Shown piece by piece: positions 9,178 through 18,092 of a stretch of DNA of 64,000 nt (within the stretch, counting starts at the first letter, position 1; each line of letters begins with the position of its first letter). Source of the DNA: Billgrantia endophytica (GTDB lineage: Bacteria; Pseudomonadota; Gammaproteobacteria; Pseudomonadales; Halomonadaceae); the NCBI RefSeq assembly GCF_002879615.1, contig NZ_PNRF01000027.1, forward strand, positions 1 to 64,000, read 5' to 3'. A program made the position numbers and the translations under genes. The notes beneath the pieces are model-generated. The model did no database searches. It saw only the letters and a program-made list of their open reading frames with translations, and was not told the origin of the DNA.

Positions 9178-10563
9178 CTATACCGTGCGTGAAAACCGCC
9201 CTTCGTTCGGCGTGAGATAGGCATCGAAGGCCATGGCCATGTTGCGCATCATCAGTCGCCCCCCCGGCAACACTTCGATTTCATCCTCGTGGATGGCAAC
9301 CAGGCCGTCTTGCTGCATCTCGCCCAGCTGTGCCAGCGCGTCGGCAAAATAGTCCCGAAAGACGATATCGTGCCTCGCCTCGATGTTGGCGAAACCGATG
9401 CGTCCGTGGCACATCAGCGCGTTGATGACGTCACGGCGCAGCCGGTCGTCGTCATTGAGACGATAGCCGCGCATGACCGGCAGCCGGCCGGCCTCGAGCC
9501 GGTGCTGGTACCGGGCGGTCTCCTTGACGTTCTGGCTGTAGCTGTCGCCCACCTTGCCGATGGAGGTGATGCCGAGCCCGATCATGTCGCAGTCGGCATG
9601 GGTGGAGTAGCCCTGGAAGTTGCGCTGCAGGGTGCCGTTCTCACGTGCCAGGCTCAGTTCGTCGTCGGGCAGGGCGAAGTGGTCCATCCCGATGTAGACG
9701 TATCCGGCCCCGGTCAGGCGCCGAATGGTGAGCTCCAGCAACTCCATCTTGCGCTCTGGCGGCGGCATGTCCTCGGGGCGAATCAGCCGCTGGGCCTTGA
9801 ACAGGTCCGGCAGGTGGGCGTAGCTGTAGGCGGCAATACGATCCGGACGCAGCGCAATGATCTTGTCCAGGGTGGTATCGAAGCTCGCCACAGTCTGCAG
9901 CGGCAGGCCGTAGATCAGATCGACGCTGACCGACTCGAAGCCGGCATCGCGGGCCGCCTTGACCAGCGAAACCACCTGCTCCTCGCTCTGCACGCGATTG
10001 ACGGCTTCCTGTACGTCGGGGTCGAAGTCCTGGACACCGAAGCTCAGGCGGTTGAAGCCCAGATCGTGCAGTTCATGAATCTGCTCTGGCGTGACCGTGC
10101 GCGGGTCCACCTCCAGGGAGAACTCCCGCGCTTGGGCTGGAGCGAAGTGAAACGCCTCGTCCAGTGATGCCATCAGTTCACCCAGCTGGGCATTGGTCAG
10201 GTAGGTGGGGGTACCACCGCCCAGGTGCAGTTGGGTCATACGCCGCGACTCGTCGAACAGCACCCCCTGCGCCTGGATCTCCTGCTTCAGAAAGGCCAGG
10301 TATTCAGCCGCGCGATCGGCATTGTGGGTGATGATCTTGTTGCAGGCACAGTAGTAGCAGAGGCTCTTGCAGAACGGGATATGCACGTAGACCGACAGCG
10401 GCTTCGGGGAGGCGACCCGGTTGCTGCGCTCGGCGGCGGCACGATAGTCATCCTCGGCGAAGGCCGCATGGAACTGGGGCGCCGTCGGATAGGAGGTGTA
10501 GCGCGGCCCCGGGCGGTCATACTTTTCCACCAGGGGGCGGTTGAACAGCAGGTCGTCTTGCAT
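9178..10563 (-). CDS. hemN: Oxygen-independent coproporphyrinogen III oxidase
   Basis: Radical SAM enzyme that decarboxylates coproporphyrinogen III to protoporphyrinogen IX without oxygen, supplying haem for the cytochromes encoded nearby. 461 aa from the ATG at 10563 (MQDDLLFNRPLVEKY). The Fe-S cluster motif CKSLCYYCAC (CxxxCxxC plus the extra Cys typical of HemN) is at about residue 60, followed by HLGGGTPTYL. The family's substrate-binding C-terminal domain is complete. The intergenic region upstream holds a weak FNR-like site and a palindrome. Confidence 0.95.
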   Translation of the reverse strand: MQDDLLFNRPLVEKYDRPGPRYTSYPTAPQFHAAFAEDDYRAAAERSNRVASPKPLSVYVHIPFCKSLCYYCACNKIITHNADRAAEYLAFLKQEIQAQGVLFDESRRMTQLHLGGGTPTYLTNAQLGELMASLDEAFHFAPAQAREFSLEVDPRTVTPEQIHELHDLGFNRLSFGVQDFDPDVQEAVNRVQSEEQVVSLVKAARDAGFESVSVDLIYGLPLQTVASFDTTLDKIIALRPDRIAAYSYAHLPDLFKAQRLIRPEDMPPPERKMELLELTIRRLTGAGYVYIGMDHFALPDDELSLARENGTLQRNFQGYSTHADCDMIGLGITSIGKVGDSYSQNVKETARYQHRLEAGRLPVMRGYRLNDDDRLRRDVINALMCHGRIGFANIEARHDIVFRDYFADALAQLGEMQQDGLVAIHEDEIEVLPGGRLMMRNMAMAFDAYLTPNEGRFSRTV

Positions 10564-10625
10564 GATCGAAACAGCCTCTCGACTCTTTATAAGGGGCACG
10601 TGACAGGGGGCACGGAACCGGCCAT

Positions 10626-10650
10626 TGCCGCCAGTATGACATTGGCGGCA
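10626..10650. promoter_or_regulatory. 8-bp perfect inverted repeat in the hemN-ybaN intergenic region
   Basis: TGCCGCCA and TGGCGGCA flank a 9-bp spacer, so the arm centres are 17 bp apart, a spacing compatible with a dimeric repressor. It lies about 63 bp upstream of the hemN start, close to where a promoter would be. No regulator can be named. The rest of 10564-10895 contains no gene I can support. Confidence 0.35.
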
Positions 10651-10685
10651 CATGTCGTCTGCGCATGCCCGCTCCTCTCTTGCCC

Positions 10686-10699
10686 GTGATCAATTTCAG
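10686..10699 (-). promoter_or_regulatory. Weak FNR-like site upstream of hemN
   Basis: GTGATCAATTTCAG keeps TGAT-N4-xTCA but lacks the outer and one inner consensus base. hemN is a classic Anr/FNR target, which makes the site plausible, but no good -10 hexamer lies 32 bp away. Low confidence. Confidence 0.25.
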
Positions 10700-10895
10700 C
10701 CGGGATGTCTGGCCGGCAACCGGCTCAGCCAGTGGCATAGGCGCCGCCAGGGGAAAAAGCCAGCGCCAGGCGGGTATCGGAGCGACGGCTGGAGTCATTC
10801 GGCTGTTGGCTACCTTGCCAGCGAGCTTTGCATTACCCATAAACATGTATATAAAATGCTCTTTAACAAGCCCACTGCCAATCCGCGAGGTCCCG

Positions 10896-11303
10896 ATGAC
10901 CAACATGGTGTCACGACTGGCTTGGCGAATCCTGGCCTATGGTTGTATCGGCCTGGGTGCCGCCGGCCTGGTGGTCCCGCTGCTGCCCACCACGCCTTTC
11001 CTGCTGGTAGCCGCCTGGGCGGCCCCCAAGGGCTCGCCTCGACTGGCCCGCTGGCTGTGGGGCCATCCTCGTATCGGCCCAATCCTGCATGCCTGGAAGA
11101 GTCAGCGTGCCATACCACGCAGGGCGAAGCGGGCAGCAGTGGCGCTATTGGTGATGAGCTGGCTGGTGCTGTGGTTGGGCGGCGCGCTCCCGGCGGTACT
11201 GGGGCTGACGGCGCTGATGTTCTGCTGCGTGGCCGCCTTCGTGCTGTCGCGACCCGATGCCGCACCTTCATTTGCCAATAGCACACCCGACAGACAATGC
11301 TAG
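10896..11303 (+). CDS. YbaN/DUF454 family inner-membrane protein
   Basis: A 135-aa membrane protein of the YbaN (DUF454) family; its biochemical role is unknown. The start is the ATG at 10896 (MTNMVSRLAWR), preceded by a purine-rich GAGG; the longer upstream reading lacks membrane character. DUF454 hallmarks are the first membrane segment GLGAAGLVVPLLPTTPFLLVA and the following WLWGHPRIGPILHAW, with two closely spaced helices near the C-terminus. It is transcribed away from hemN and towards nsrR. Confidence 0.8.
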   Translation: MTNMVSRLAWRILAYGCIGLGAAGLVVPLLPTTPFLLVAAWAAPKGSPRLARWLWGHPRIGPILHAWKSQRAIPRRAKRAAVALLVMSWLVLWLGGALPAVLGLTALMFCCVAAFVLSRPDAAPSFANSTPDRQC

Positions 11304-11329
11304 GATAGAGGCATTTTAAGGCATTTCAC

Positions 11330-11343
11330 TTGACTCTTATCAA
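11330..11343 (+). promoter_or_regulatory. FNR/Dnr-type box just upstream of nsrR
   Basis: TTGACTCTTATCAA matches TTGAY-N4-RTCAA exactly. It ends 23 bp before the nsrR ATG and lies downstream of a TAGGAT -10-like hexamer (11301-11306). This position suits repression of nsrR by an FNR/Dnr-type regulator better than activation. Just upstream, GGCATTTTAAGGCATTT is a short direct repeat that may be an additional operator, for example for NsrR itself; that part is a guess. Confidence 0.6.
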
Positions 11344-11366
11344 GAACCCTGCACACGGGATTTATC

Positions 11367-11813
11367 ATGCACCTGACCCGCTACACCGACTATGCGTTGC
11401 GCGTACTGACCTATCTCGCCGTGAAGGGCGAAGAGCGCGCCACCATTCATGAGATCGCGGAAAGCTTCCAGATATCGCGCAACCACTTGATGAAGGTGGT
11501 CCAGGACCTCAGCAACCGGGGCTACATCACGACGATCCGAGGCAAGAACGGAGGTATTTTGCTGAATCGCCCTCCCGAAGAGGTCACCTTGGGTGGCCTG
11601 GTGCGCGATACCGAGCACGAACTCGGCCTGGTGGAGTGCTTCCGTGATTCCAATGAATGCATCATCACTCCCGCCTGCAGGCTCAAGCCGATTCTCAACG
11701 AGGCCCTGGAGGCCTTCATGGGCGTACTGGATGGCTACACCCTGGCCGACATGCTGGGACAACGCCAACCGCAGCTGGCCCGCCTGATGCAGATTCCGGC
11801 GGAAATACAATAG
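11367..11813 (+). CDS. nsrR: Rrf2-family nitric oxide-sensitive repressor NsrR
   Basis: 148-aa Rrf2-type transcription factor. The N-terminal winged HTH begins MHLTRYTDYALRVL, as in NsrR. The Fe-S cluster cysteines are present in the family spacing (CFRDSNECIITPAC). NsrR represses NO-stress and denitrification genes until its cluster reacts with NO. Its place beside hemN and nos and among nir genes fits. It may have taken over NO sensing from NorR, which is only a remnant here (inference). Confidence 0.92.
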   Translation: MHLTRYTDYALRVLTYLAVKGEERATIHEIAESFQISRNHLMKVVQDLSNRGYITTIRGKNGGILLNRPPEEVTLGGLVRDTEHELGLVECFRDSNECIITPACRLKPILNEALEAFMGVLDGYTLADMLGQRQPQLARLMQIPAEIQ

Positions 11814-11917
11814 ATTTGCCAGTCCTCCCTTTTGGCATAGTATCGAAGCCAGCCAGGAACAGGGCCCGGCCCATGTAACGGCTGTCTTCACCGTGATCAG
11901 CACTATCGGAGAAACCC

Positions 11918-12229
11918 ATGAGACCATTGACTGTCGCCCTGTTGGCCGGCGGCGCCACCCTCGTCTTCACTGTCTCGGCCCAGGCCGAGCCAGACGGCGA
12001 GGCCATCTACAACCAGGCCTGCATGGCCTGCCACATGACCGGCGCCGCCGGTGCCCCCATCAAGGGCGACGAAGCCGCCTGGGCCCCGCGCCTGGAACAG
12101 GGCATGGATACCCTGTACGCGCACTCCATCGACGGCTTCCAGGCGATGCCGCCGAAAGGCGGCCACATGGGCCTGAGCGATGAGGATGTCAAAGCCGCCG
12201 TCGACTTCATGCTCGAGCCGGTGTTGTAA
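11918..12229 (+). CDS. c5-type periplasmic cytochrome c
   Basis: A 103-aa precursor with a cleavable signal peptide ending at AQA, one haem c site CMACH, and a Met-containing C-terminal segment (AMPPKGGHMGLSD) that supplies the sixth ligand. This is the layout of the small cytochrome c5 family of soluble electron carriers. GGAG lies upstream of the ATG. Position between nsrR and nosR suggests it carries electrons to a denitrification reductase, but no partner can be proved from sequence. Confidence 0.85.
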   Translation: MRPLTVALLAGGATLVFTVSAQAEPDGEAIYNQACMACHMTGAAGAPIKGDEAAWAPRLEQGMDTLYAHSIDGFQAMPPKGGHMGLSDEDVKAAVDFMLEPVL

Positions 12230-12251
12230 CGATCGTCATGTCATATCGCTA

Positions 12252-12270
12252 AGCCGAGCCAGGCTCGGCT
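12252..12270. terminator. Inverted repeat downstream of the c5 cytochrome gene
   Basis: AGCCGAGCC and GGCTCGGCT flank a single central base, so the real stem is eight pairs with a three-base loop. It sits 22 bases past the stop codon. No T-run follows, so it is probably an mRNA-end or processing hairpin, working with the larger hairpin just downstream. Confidence 0.45.
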
Positions 12271-12277
12271 GCCCTTC

Positions 12278-12320
12278 AGGAAGCGTCGCCGTCGGCGCTG
12301 GCCGGCCGGCGATGCTTCCT
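12278..12320 (+). terminator. Long hairpin before the nosR promoter region
   Basis: AGGAAGCGTCGCCG pairs with CGGCGATGCTTCCT with one mismatch around a GC-rich loop, followed by TGTCTTTG. Likely terminator of the nsrR/cytochrome transcripts. The remainder of 12321-12690 holds the Dnr-type box at 12502 and the nosR leader; no gene was recognised there. Confidence 0.5.
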
Positions 12321-12501
12321 TGTCTTTGAGACGTTGAGGCAGATCACACTCTTCCGGCATTCCGCTTCGCCTCCCCCATCCCACGCTGAACGGCTCTCTC
12401 CATTCCCCCCTTTCCTTTCCTCTCCGCCCGTCTCACCTCGCCAGCTCTGGCAACAGCCAACACGACTGCAGCCTTTCCCTTGGCCTTCGTCACGTTAGGT
12501 C

Positions 12502-12515
12502 ATGACCCACGTCAA
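12502..12515 (+). promoter_or_regulatory. Dnr/FNR-type box of the nos operon
   Basis: ATGACCCACGTCAA, one base from TTGAC-N4-GTCAA. CATCAT (12538-12543), a 4/6 match to the -10 consensus, is centred 32 bp downstream, matching class II activation by an FNR-family protein. This predicts a start site near 12550 and a leader of about 140 nt before nosR at 12691. The ATG inside the box is not a plausible start codon. Confidence 0.65.
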
Positions 12516-12690
12516 TTCGACCCGGGGGTGCAACTGGCATCATGGTGCCATAGTCGCCCTGGTCAGACGTTGTCACCGGGCTTTTCAAGGACCTAAAAGA
12601 TTCATTTCATCTACTTGTTGCTGTGCGTTGCCAGACCTCACCGGCCCGGCTGTCGCAGTGCCACAGGTTCCGAGCCTCAAGGACAGCTCC

Positions 12691-14841
12691 ATGTCGATAC
12701 GGCGCTCCGCTCTCCTGACCTTCGCACATCCCTGGCTACTGGGCCTGATGCTGCTGGCCGTCATGCTGCCTGCCCAGGCGATCGAGCTTGGCCAGGTGAC
12801 GTCGGTGTTTCCGGAAGCGACGCACCTGGAACGTGCCGAAGGCGAGCACCCGGCCAAAGGCGTTTACGCCGGCGACGAGTTGCTCGGCTACGTCTTCGAG
12901 ACAGTGGACATCGCCCCGATCCCGGCCTACTCCGGCAAGCCGGTCAACCTGCTGGTCGGCTTCGACCTGGAGGGGCACATCACCCTCTCGACCATCCTGG
13001 ACCATGAAGAGCCGATCATGCTGGTGGGTATTCCCGAGCAGCGGCTGGAAGACTTTGCCGGTGCCCATATCCCCCATCACGTCAGCGAGCGGCTCAGGGT
13101 CGGCGAAGCCCTGGACTCGATCTCCGGCGCCACGGTAACGGTGATCGTGGTCACCGAGACGGTGATGCGTGCCGCCCGCCGCGTCGCCGCCGAGCAGGGG
13201 CTGATCCCCGACCCGGCCGCCACGCTGCCGGCCCGCGTGCGCCAGGACGTGTTCGAGCCGGCCGACTGGGAAACCCTGGTAGGCGACGGCACCATCCGGC
13301 GCCTGCACCTGTCACATGGCGAGATCGATGAGGCCTTCGTCGGCACGCCGGCCGAGCATGCGCCGGAAGCGGGTCGCAATGCACCCGACGAAACCTTCAT
13401 CGACCTATACATTACCTACCTCAACGCCCCCACCGCTGGCCGCAACCTGCTCGGGGACCGGGTCTATGAGCAGGTCATGGAGCGGCTCGGCGACAACGAG
13501 CATGCCATCGCGGTGATGGGCCGAGGCGACTACTCCTTCAAGGGCTCGGGCTATGTGCGCGGCGGCATCTTCGACCGCATCGATGTCTCCCAGGGCAACA
13601 CCACCGTCACCTTCCAGGACAGCGATCATAGCCGCATCGTGCGCCTGGGTATCGACGGGGCACCCAGCCTCGCCGAGCGCGATATCTTCGTGATTCGCGA
13701 GGACGCCGAATTCGACCCGGGCGAGCCCTGGCAGCTTGGCCTGCTGGTAAGGCGCGCCACCGGGGCGCTGGATACCGAGTTCGTGCGCTTCAATGCCGAC
13801 TACAGCATTCCGGATGCCTACGTCGAGCGCTTCGAAGCGCCGGTGGAAGAGGCGCTGTGGGTACAGGTATGGCGCGACAAGACGTTCCAGATCGTGGTTC
13901 TCGGCCTCGGCCTGGGCGTTCTCACCGCCATCATGCTGTTTCAGGACGTGCTGGTGCGCCACCCCCGGCTCTTCGTCCCGCTGCGCATCGGCTTTCTGAT
14001 CTACACCCTGGTCTTCATCGGCTGGTACTCCCTGGCCCAGCTCTCGGTGGTCAATATCCTGACCTTCGTACACTCGCTGATGAGCGGCTTCAGTTGGGAG
14101 TCGTTCCTGATCGACCCGATGATGTTCATCCTCTGGTCGTTCGTGGCGGTCACGCTCCTGCTCTGGGGTCGCGGCGTCTTCTGCGGCTGGCTGTGCCCCT
14201 TCGGTGCGCTCCAGGACCTGGTCAACAAGGCCGCACGCAAGCTGCGCGTACGCCAGTTCGAGGTGCCCTTCGCCCTGCATGAGCGACTGTGGGCGATCAA
14301 GTACATCCTCCTGCTGGGGCTCTTTGCCGTCTCGCTGCATTCGCTGGGCACCGCCGAGCGTTACGCCGAGGTGGAACCCTTCAAGTCCGCCATCACCATG
14401 CGCTTCCAGCGCGAGTGGGGCTTCCTGCTCTATGCGCTCGCCCTGGTGGCCGTTTCCGCCTTCACCCACAAGGCCTACTGCCGCTATGTCTGCCCGCTGG
14501 GCGCCGGCCTGGCGATTCCCGCCCGCCTGCGTCTGTTCGACTGGCTCAAGCGCCATCGCGGCAGCTGCGGCACCCCGTGTCAGATCTGTGCCAACGAGTG
14601 CGAGGTCGCCGCGATTCATCCCGACGGCCGTATCAATGCCAACGAGTGCCACTACTGTCTCGATTGCCAGGTGACCTACCACGACGACCAGCGGTGCCCG
14701 CCGATGGTCAAGCGCCGCAAGCGCTTCGAAAAGGCCGCCAGGGCCTCTTCGAAAACGGGTGGCATCGAAACGTTCCCGGCCGATGCTGCGCAGGGCAGCC
14801 AGGCCAATCTGCAGCGCATTCCCACTCTCGAGGAGAAGTGA
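12691..14841 (+). CDS. nosR: NosR, nitrous oxide reductase electron donor/maturation factor
   Basis: Membrane iron-sulfur flavoprotein needed for nosZ expression and electron supply to N2O reductase; 716 aa. The start at 12691 (MSIRRSALLTF) gives a proper signal peptide ending AQA and is preceded by AGGA; longer readings start inside the regulatory box. A periplasmic FMN-binding domain is in the first half, with the flavinylation motif SGATVT. Several membrane helices follow, with the paired polyferredoxin-type CGWLCPFGALQD and YVCPLG. A cytoplasmic ferredoxin-like tail carries CGTPCQIC and CHYCLDC. It is followed three bases later by nosZ. Confidence 0.95.
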   Translation: MSIRRSALLTFAHPWLLGLMLLAVMLPAQAIELGQVTSVFPEATHLERAEGEHPAKGVYAGDELLGYVFETVDIAPIPAYSGKPVNLLVGFDLEGHITLSTILDHEEPIMLVGIPEQRLEDFAGAHIPHHVSERLRVGEALDSISGATVTVIVVTETVMRAARRVAAEQGLIPDPAATLPARVRQDVFEPADWETLVGDGTIRRLHLSHGEIDEAFVGTPAEHAPEAGRNAPDETFIDLYITYLNAPTAGRNLLGDRVYEQVMERLGDNEHAIAVMGRGDYSFKGSGYVRGGIFDRIDVSQGNTTVTFQDSDHSRIVRLGIDGAPSLAERDIFVIREDAEFDPGEPWQLGLLVRRATGALDTEFVRFNADYSIPDAYVERFEAPVEEALWVQVWRDKTFQIVVLGLGLGVLTAIMLFQDVLVRHPRLFVPLRIGFLIYTLVFIGWYSLAQLSVVNILTFVHSLMSGFSWESFLIDPMMFILWSFVAVTLLLWGRGVFCGWLCPFGALQDLVNKAARKLRVRQFEVPFALHERLWAIKYILLLGLFAVSLHSLGTAERYAEVEPFKSAITMRFQREWGFLLYALALVAVSAFTHKAYCRYVCPLGAGLAIPARLRLFDWLKRHRGSCGTPCQICANECEVAAIHPDGRINANECHYCLDCQVTYHDDQRCPPMVKRRKRFEKAARASSKTGGIETFPADAAQGSQANLQRIPTLEEK

Positions 14842-14844
14842 ACC

Positions 14845-16737
14845 ATGAGTGACAAGAATGAGAACATCAAAGACCTCAGCCGCCGGCACTTCCTGCGCAA
14901 CAGCGCAGTAACCGGCGTCGCCGGGGCCGGCTTGGCCGGCGGTTTCGGCGCCGGCACCCTGATGGGCAGCCGCCCCGCCGAGGCAGCCGCAGGCAGCGAG
15001 CATGACGTCGCGCCAGGTGAACTGGATGAATACTACGGTTTCTGGAGCGGCGGTCACTCCGGCGAAGTGCGTATTCTCGGCATCCCTTCCATGCGTGAGC
15101 TGCTGCGCATTCCCGTGTTCAATGTCGACAGCGCCACCGGCTGGGGTATCACCAACGAATCCAAGCGAGTGCTGGGACCGAACGCACCGCTCAACGGCGA
15201 CACCCACCACCCCAAGGTGAGCTACACCGATGCCCGCTATGATGGCCGTTACTGCTTCATCAACGACAAGGCCAACACCCGGGTCGCACGCATTCGCCTG
15301 GACATCATGCGTGCCGACAAGATCATCGACATCCCCAACGTCCAGGCCATCCATGGCCTGACCCTGCAGCGCGTGCCGAAGACCGAAGACGTCTTTGCGG
15401 TTGGCGAGATGATCATTCCACAGCCCAACAACGGCCAGAACATGGACAACCCGTCCGAGTACTGGACCATGATGACCTGTATCGACGCCGACACCATGGA
15501 GATCAAGTGGCAGGCCCTCGTCGATGGCAACCTCGACAACTGCGACACCGACTATACCGGCCGCTTCGTTGCGGCTTCGTGCTACAACTCGGCCCGCGGC
15601 ATGACCCTGCCGGAGATGATGGGCCCCGAGCGGGACTGGACGGTGATCTTCGACGTGCCGGCCATCGACCAGGCGGTCGCCAACGGCGACTACACCACCA
15701 TCGGCGACTCGAATGTCCCAGTGGTCGACGCTCGCGAGCAGGCGCATCAGGGCCGCAACCCCTATGCCCTCTACGTGCCGACTCCCCGCAGCCCGCACGG
15801 CGTCAACACCATGCCGCCGGAAGGCAAGTACTGCGTGGTCAGCGGCAAGCTGTCGCCGACCTGTACCGTCATCGAGTGGTCGCGGGTAGGCGAGTGGTTC
15901 GACGGTGGCCTGGACGACCCGCGCGATACCGTTGTCGCCGAGCCGGAAGTGGGCCTCGGTCCGCTTCATACCACGTTCGACAACCGTGGCAACGCCTACA
16001 CCTCGCTGTTCCTCGACAGCCAGGTGGTGAAGTGGAACGTGGAGGACGCCATTCGCGCCTACGACGGCGAGGAGGTGAACTACATCCGCGACCGCATCGA
16101 CGTGCACTACAACATCGGCCACCTCAAGGCCACCCTGGCCTGTAGCCGCGACGTCGACGGCAAATACCTCACCGCGCTGAGCAAGTTCTCCAAGGACCGC
16201 TTCCTGCCGGTGGGACCGATGCACGCCGAGAACGATCAGCTGATCGACATTTCCGGCGAGCGGATGCAGCTCATCCACGATGGCCCGACCTACGCCGAGC
16301 CCCACGATGCGCTGATGATCCGCGCCGACCAGCTCAACCCGGCACGCATCTACAGTCGCGACGACCCCTACTTCGCCGAGACCGTGGCCATGGCCCAGGC
16401 CGACGGCGTCAACCTGGAAACCGAGAACAAGGTCATTCGCGACGGCAACAAGGTACGCGTCTACATGACCTCCGTGGCGCCGAACTTCGGCATGACCGAG
16501 TTCCGGGTCAAGCAGGGTGATGAAGTCACGGTCGTGGTGACCAATCTCGATAACATCGAGGATGTCAGCCATGGCTTTGCCATGGTCAACCACGGGGTCA
16601 ACTTCGAGGTCCACCCGCAGCAGACCTCCTCGGCGACCTTCATCGCCGACAAGCCTGGCGTGCATTGGTACTACTGCAGCTGGTTCTGCCATGCCCTGCA
16701 CATGGAAATGTCAGGACGGATGCTGGTCGAGGCATGA
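14845..16737 (+). CDS. nosZ: Nitrous oxide reductase
   Basis: Periplasmic multicopper enzyme reducing N2O to N2, the last step of denitrification; 630 aa. The N-terminus has a twin-arginine signal (SRRHFLRNSAV), which places it in the Tat-exported clade I type found with nosR. The beta-propeller holds the His ligands of the CuZ cluster (GDTHHP, GLGPLHT, NIGHLKA, AEPHDA). The C-terminal cupredoxin domain has the CuA site CSWFCHALHMEM. GGAGA precedes the ATG. A UUCG-capped hairpin follows the stop. Confidence 0.97.
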   Translation: MSDKNENIKDLSRRHFLRNSAVTGVAGAGLAGGFGAGTLMGSRPAEAAAGSEHDVAPGELDEYYGFWSGGHSGEVRILGIPSMRELLRIPVFNVDSATGWGITNESKRVLGPNAPLNGDTHHPKVSYTDARYDGRYCFINDKANTRVARIRLDIMRADKIIDIPNVQAIHGLTLQRVPKTEDVFAVGEMIIPQPNNGQNMDNPSEYWTMMTCIDADTMEIKWQALVDGNLDNCDTDYTGRFVAASCYNSARGMTLPEMMGPERDWTVIFDVPAIDQAVANGDYTTIGDSNVPVVDAREQAHQGRNPYALYVPTPRSPHGVNTMPPEGKYCVVSGKLSPTCTVIEWSRVGEWFDGGLDDPRDTVVAEPEVGLGPLHTTFDNRGNAYTSLFLDSQVVKWNVEDAIRAYDGEEVNYIRDRIDVHYNIGHLKATLACSRDVDGKYLTALSKFSKDRFLPVGPMHAENDQLIDISGERMQLIHDGPTYAEPHDALMIRADQLNPARIYSRDDPYFAETVAMAQADGVNLETENKVIRDGNKVRVYMTSVAPNFGMTEFRVKQGDEVTVVVTNLDNIEDVSHGFAMVNHGVNFEVHPQQTSSATFIADKPGVHWYYCSWFCHALHMEMSGRMLVEA

Positions 16738-16744
16738 TGTCCCC

Positions 16745-16766
16745 GGCCGGCCCTTCGGGGCCGGCC
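16745..16766 (+). terminator. UUCG-tetraloop hairpin between nosZ and nosD
   Basis: GGCCGGCCC and GGGCCGGCC form a perfect 9-bp stem capped by TTCG, immediately after the nosZ stop. It is not followed by a T-run. Such a hairpin can act as a partial terminator or a 3' stabiliser, giving more nosZ than nosDFYL transcript (inference). Confidence 0.6.
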
Positions 16767-16787
16767 CCTTCAGAGCAAGAGGTTGCC

Positions 16788-18092
16788 GTGTTGCTACGTA
16801 TCCTTGTCAGCTGCTGCTTGCTGTTGCTGGCGCCTCTCGCGCACTCGGCACAGCGCATCGAGCCTGATCATGGCTCCCTGCAGTCCCATATCGACGACGC
16901 CTCTCCCGGCAGCGAGCTATTGCTCGGTGAAGGGGTTCATCGCGGCAATATCATCATCGACAAACCCTTGACCCTTCGCGGCGACCCCGGCGCCATCCTC
17001 GACGCCGAGGGACACGGCGACGTGATTCGGGTCACGGCTGCCGATGTGCGCATCGAAGGCCTGACCTTGCGCAACTCCGGATACAACCTGACCGACATGA
17101 ACGCCGGTATCCATGGCGAGAGAGGCGCCCATCGCCTGCATGTCGAAGACATCACCATGGACAACGTGGCCTTCGGTATCTGGCTCTGGCATGCGGAGGC
17201 ACCGACCCTGATCGGCAACCGCATCACCGGCAATACCGAGGTTCGCTCCCAGGATCGCGGCGACGCCATTCGCCTCTACAATATCGACGGTGGCCTGATC
17301 GCCGGCAACGACATCCGCGATGCCCGCGACGCCATCTACGTCGATACCAGCCGCGACCTGGAATTCCGCGGCAACCGCCTGCGCGATTCCCGTTTCGGCA
17401 TTCACTACATGTTCACCCATGGCAGCCTTCTCATCGACAACCACACCAGCGGCACCCGGGCCGGCTATGCGCTGATGATGTCCCGGGACCTCGAAGTGCT
17501 GAACAACCGTTCCGAGAACGACCGGAACTACGGCATCCTGATGAACTACGTCAACTACAGCACCATTGCCGGCAACGACATCAGCGGTATCACCGCCTGG
17601 CACGGCATGGCCGGTGAAGGAGACGAGCATGGCGTAACGCTCGGTGCCGAGGGCAAGGCGCTATTCATCTACAACTCCCAGGCCAACGAGATCCACAACA
17701 ACCGGGTGGCCGACAGCGAGCTGGGCATTCACCTCACCGCCGGGTCCGAAAACAATCGCCTGTACCACAACGCCTTCATCAACAATCGCCAGCAGGTCAT
17801 GTACGTATCCACCCGGACCCAGGAGTGGTCGGTGGACGGCAAGGGCAACTACTGGAGCGACTACCTGGGCTGGGACCTCGCGGGCGATGGTGTCGGCGAC
17901 ACGGCCTACGAACCCAACGATGCCGTGGACCGGCTGCTGTGGCGCTACCCCAGCGCACGGCTGCTGATGCACAGCCCTGCCGTCGTGGCACTACGCTGGG
18001 TACAGCGCCAGTTCCCGATCTTCCGCGCCCAGGGCGTCCGCGACAGCGCCCCACTGATGCGTGAACCCCCCATTGGAGGCATCCGCCCATGA
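16788..18092 (+). CDS. nosD: NosD, periplasmic copper-site maturation protein
   Basis: Right-handed beta-helix (carbohydrate-binding/sugar hydrolase-like repeat) protein that works with the NosFY ABC transporter to assemble the CuZ cluster of NosZ. I place the start at the GTG at 16788, because it yields a clean signal peptide (LLRILVSCCLLLLAPLAHS) behind AAGAGG; the longer reading overlaps nosZ. Repeated motifs such as NRITGN, NDIRDA and NRLRDS mark the helix turns. 434 aa, normal length. The stop overlaps nosF as ATGA. Confidence 0.93.
   Translation: MLLRILVSCCLLLLAPLAHSAQRIEPDHGSLQSHIDDASPGSELLLGEGVHRGNIIIDKPLTLRGDPGAILDAEGHGDVIRVTAADVRIEGLTLRNSGYNLTDMNAGIHGERGAHRLHVEDITMDNVAFGIWLWHAEAPTLIGNRITGNTEVRSQDRGDAIRLYNIDGGLIAGNDIRDARDAIYVDTSRDLEFRGNRLRDSRFGIHYMFTHGSLLIDNHTSGTRAGYALMMSRDLEVLNNRSENDRNYGILMNYVNYSTIAGNDISGITAWHGMAGEGDEHGVTLGAEGKALFIYNSQANEIHNNRVADSELGIHLTAGSENNRLYHNAFINNRQQVMYVSTRTQEWSVDGKGNYWSDYLGWDLAGDGVGDTAYEPNDAVDRLLWRYPSARLLMHSPAVVALRWVQRQFPIFRAQGVRDSAPLMREPPIGGIRP

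Noticed and set aside
12502..12690. Earlier start for nosR at 12502
   Set aside because: That ATG is part of the FNR/Dnr box, the added residues do not resemble NosR, and the signal peptide fits the ATG at 12691.
13405..16701. Minus-strand ORF of 1098 codons across nosR and nosZ
   Set aside because: It is the antisense of two well-supported genes, rich in His/Val/Gly from GC-skewed codons, with no recognisable domain.
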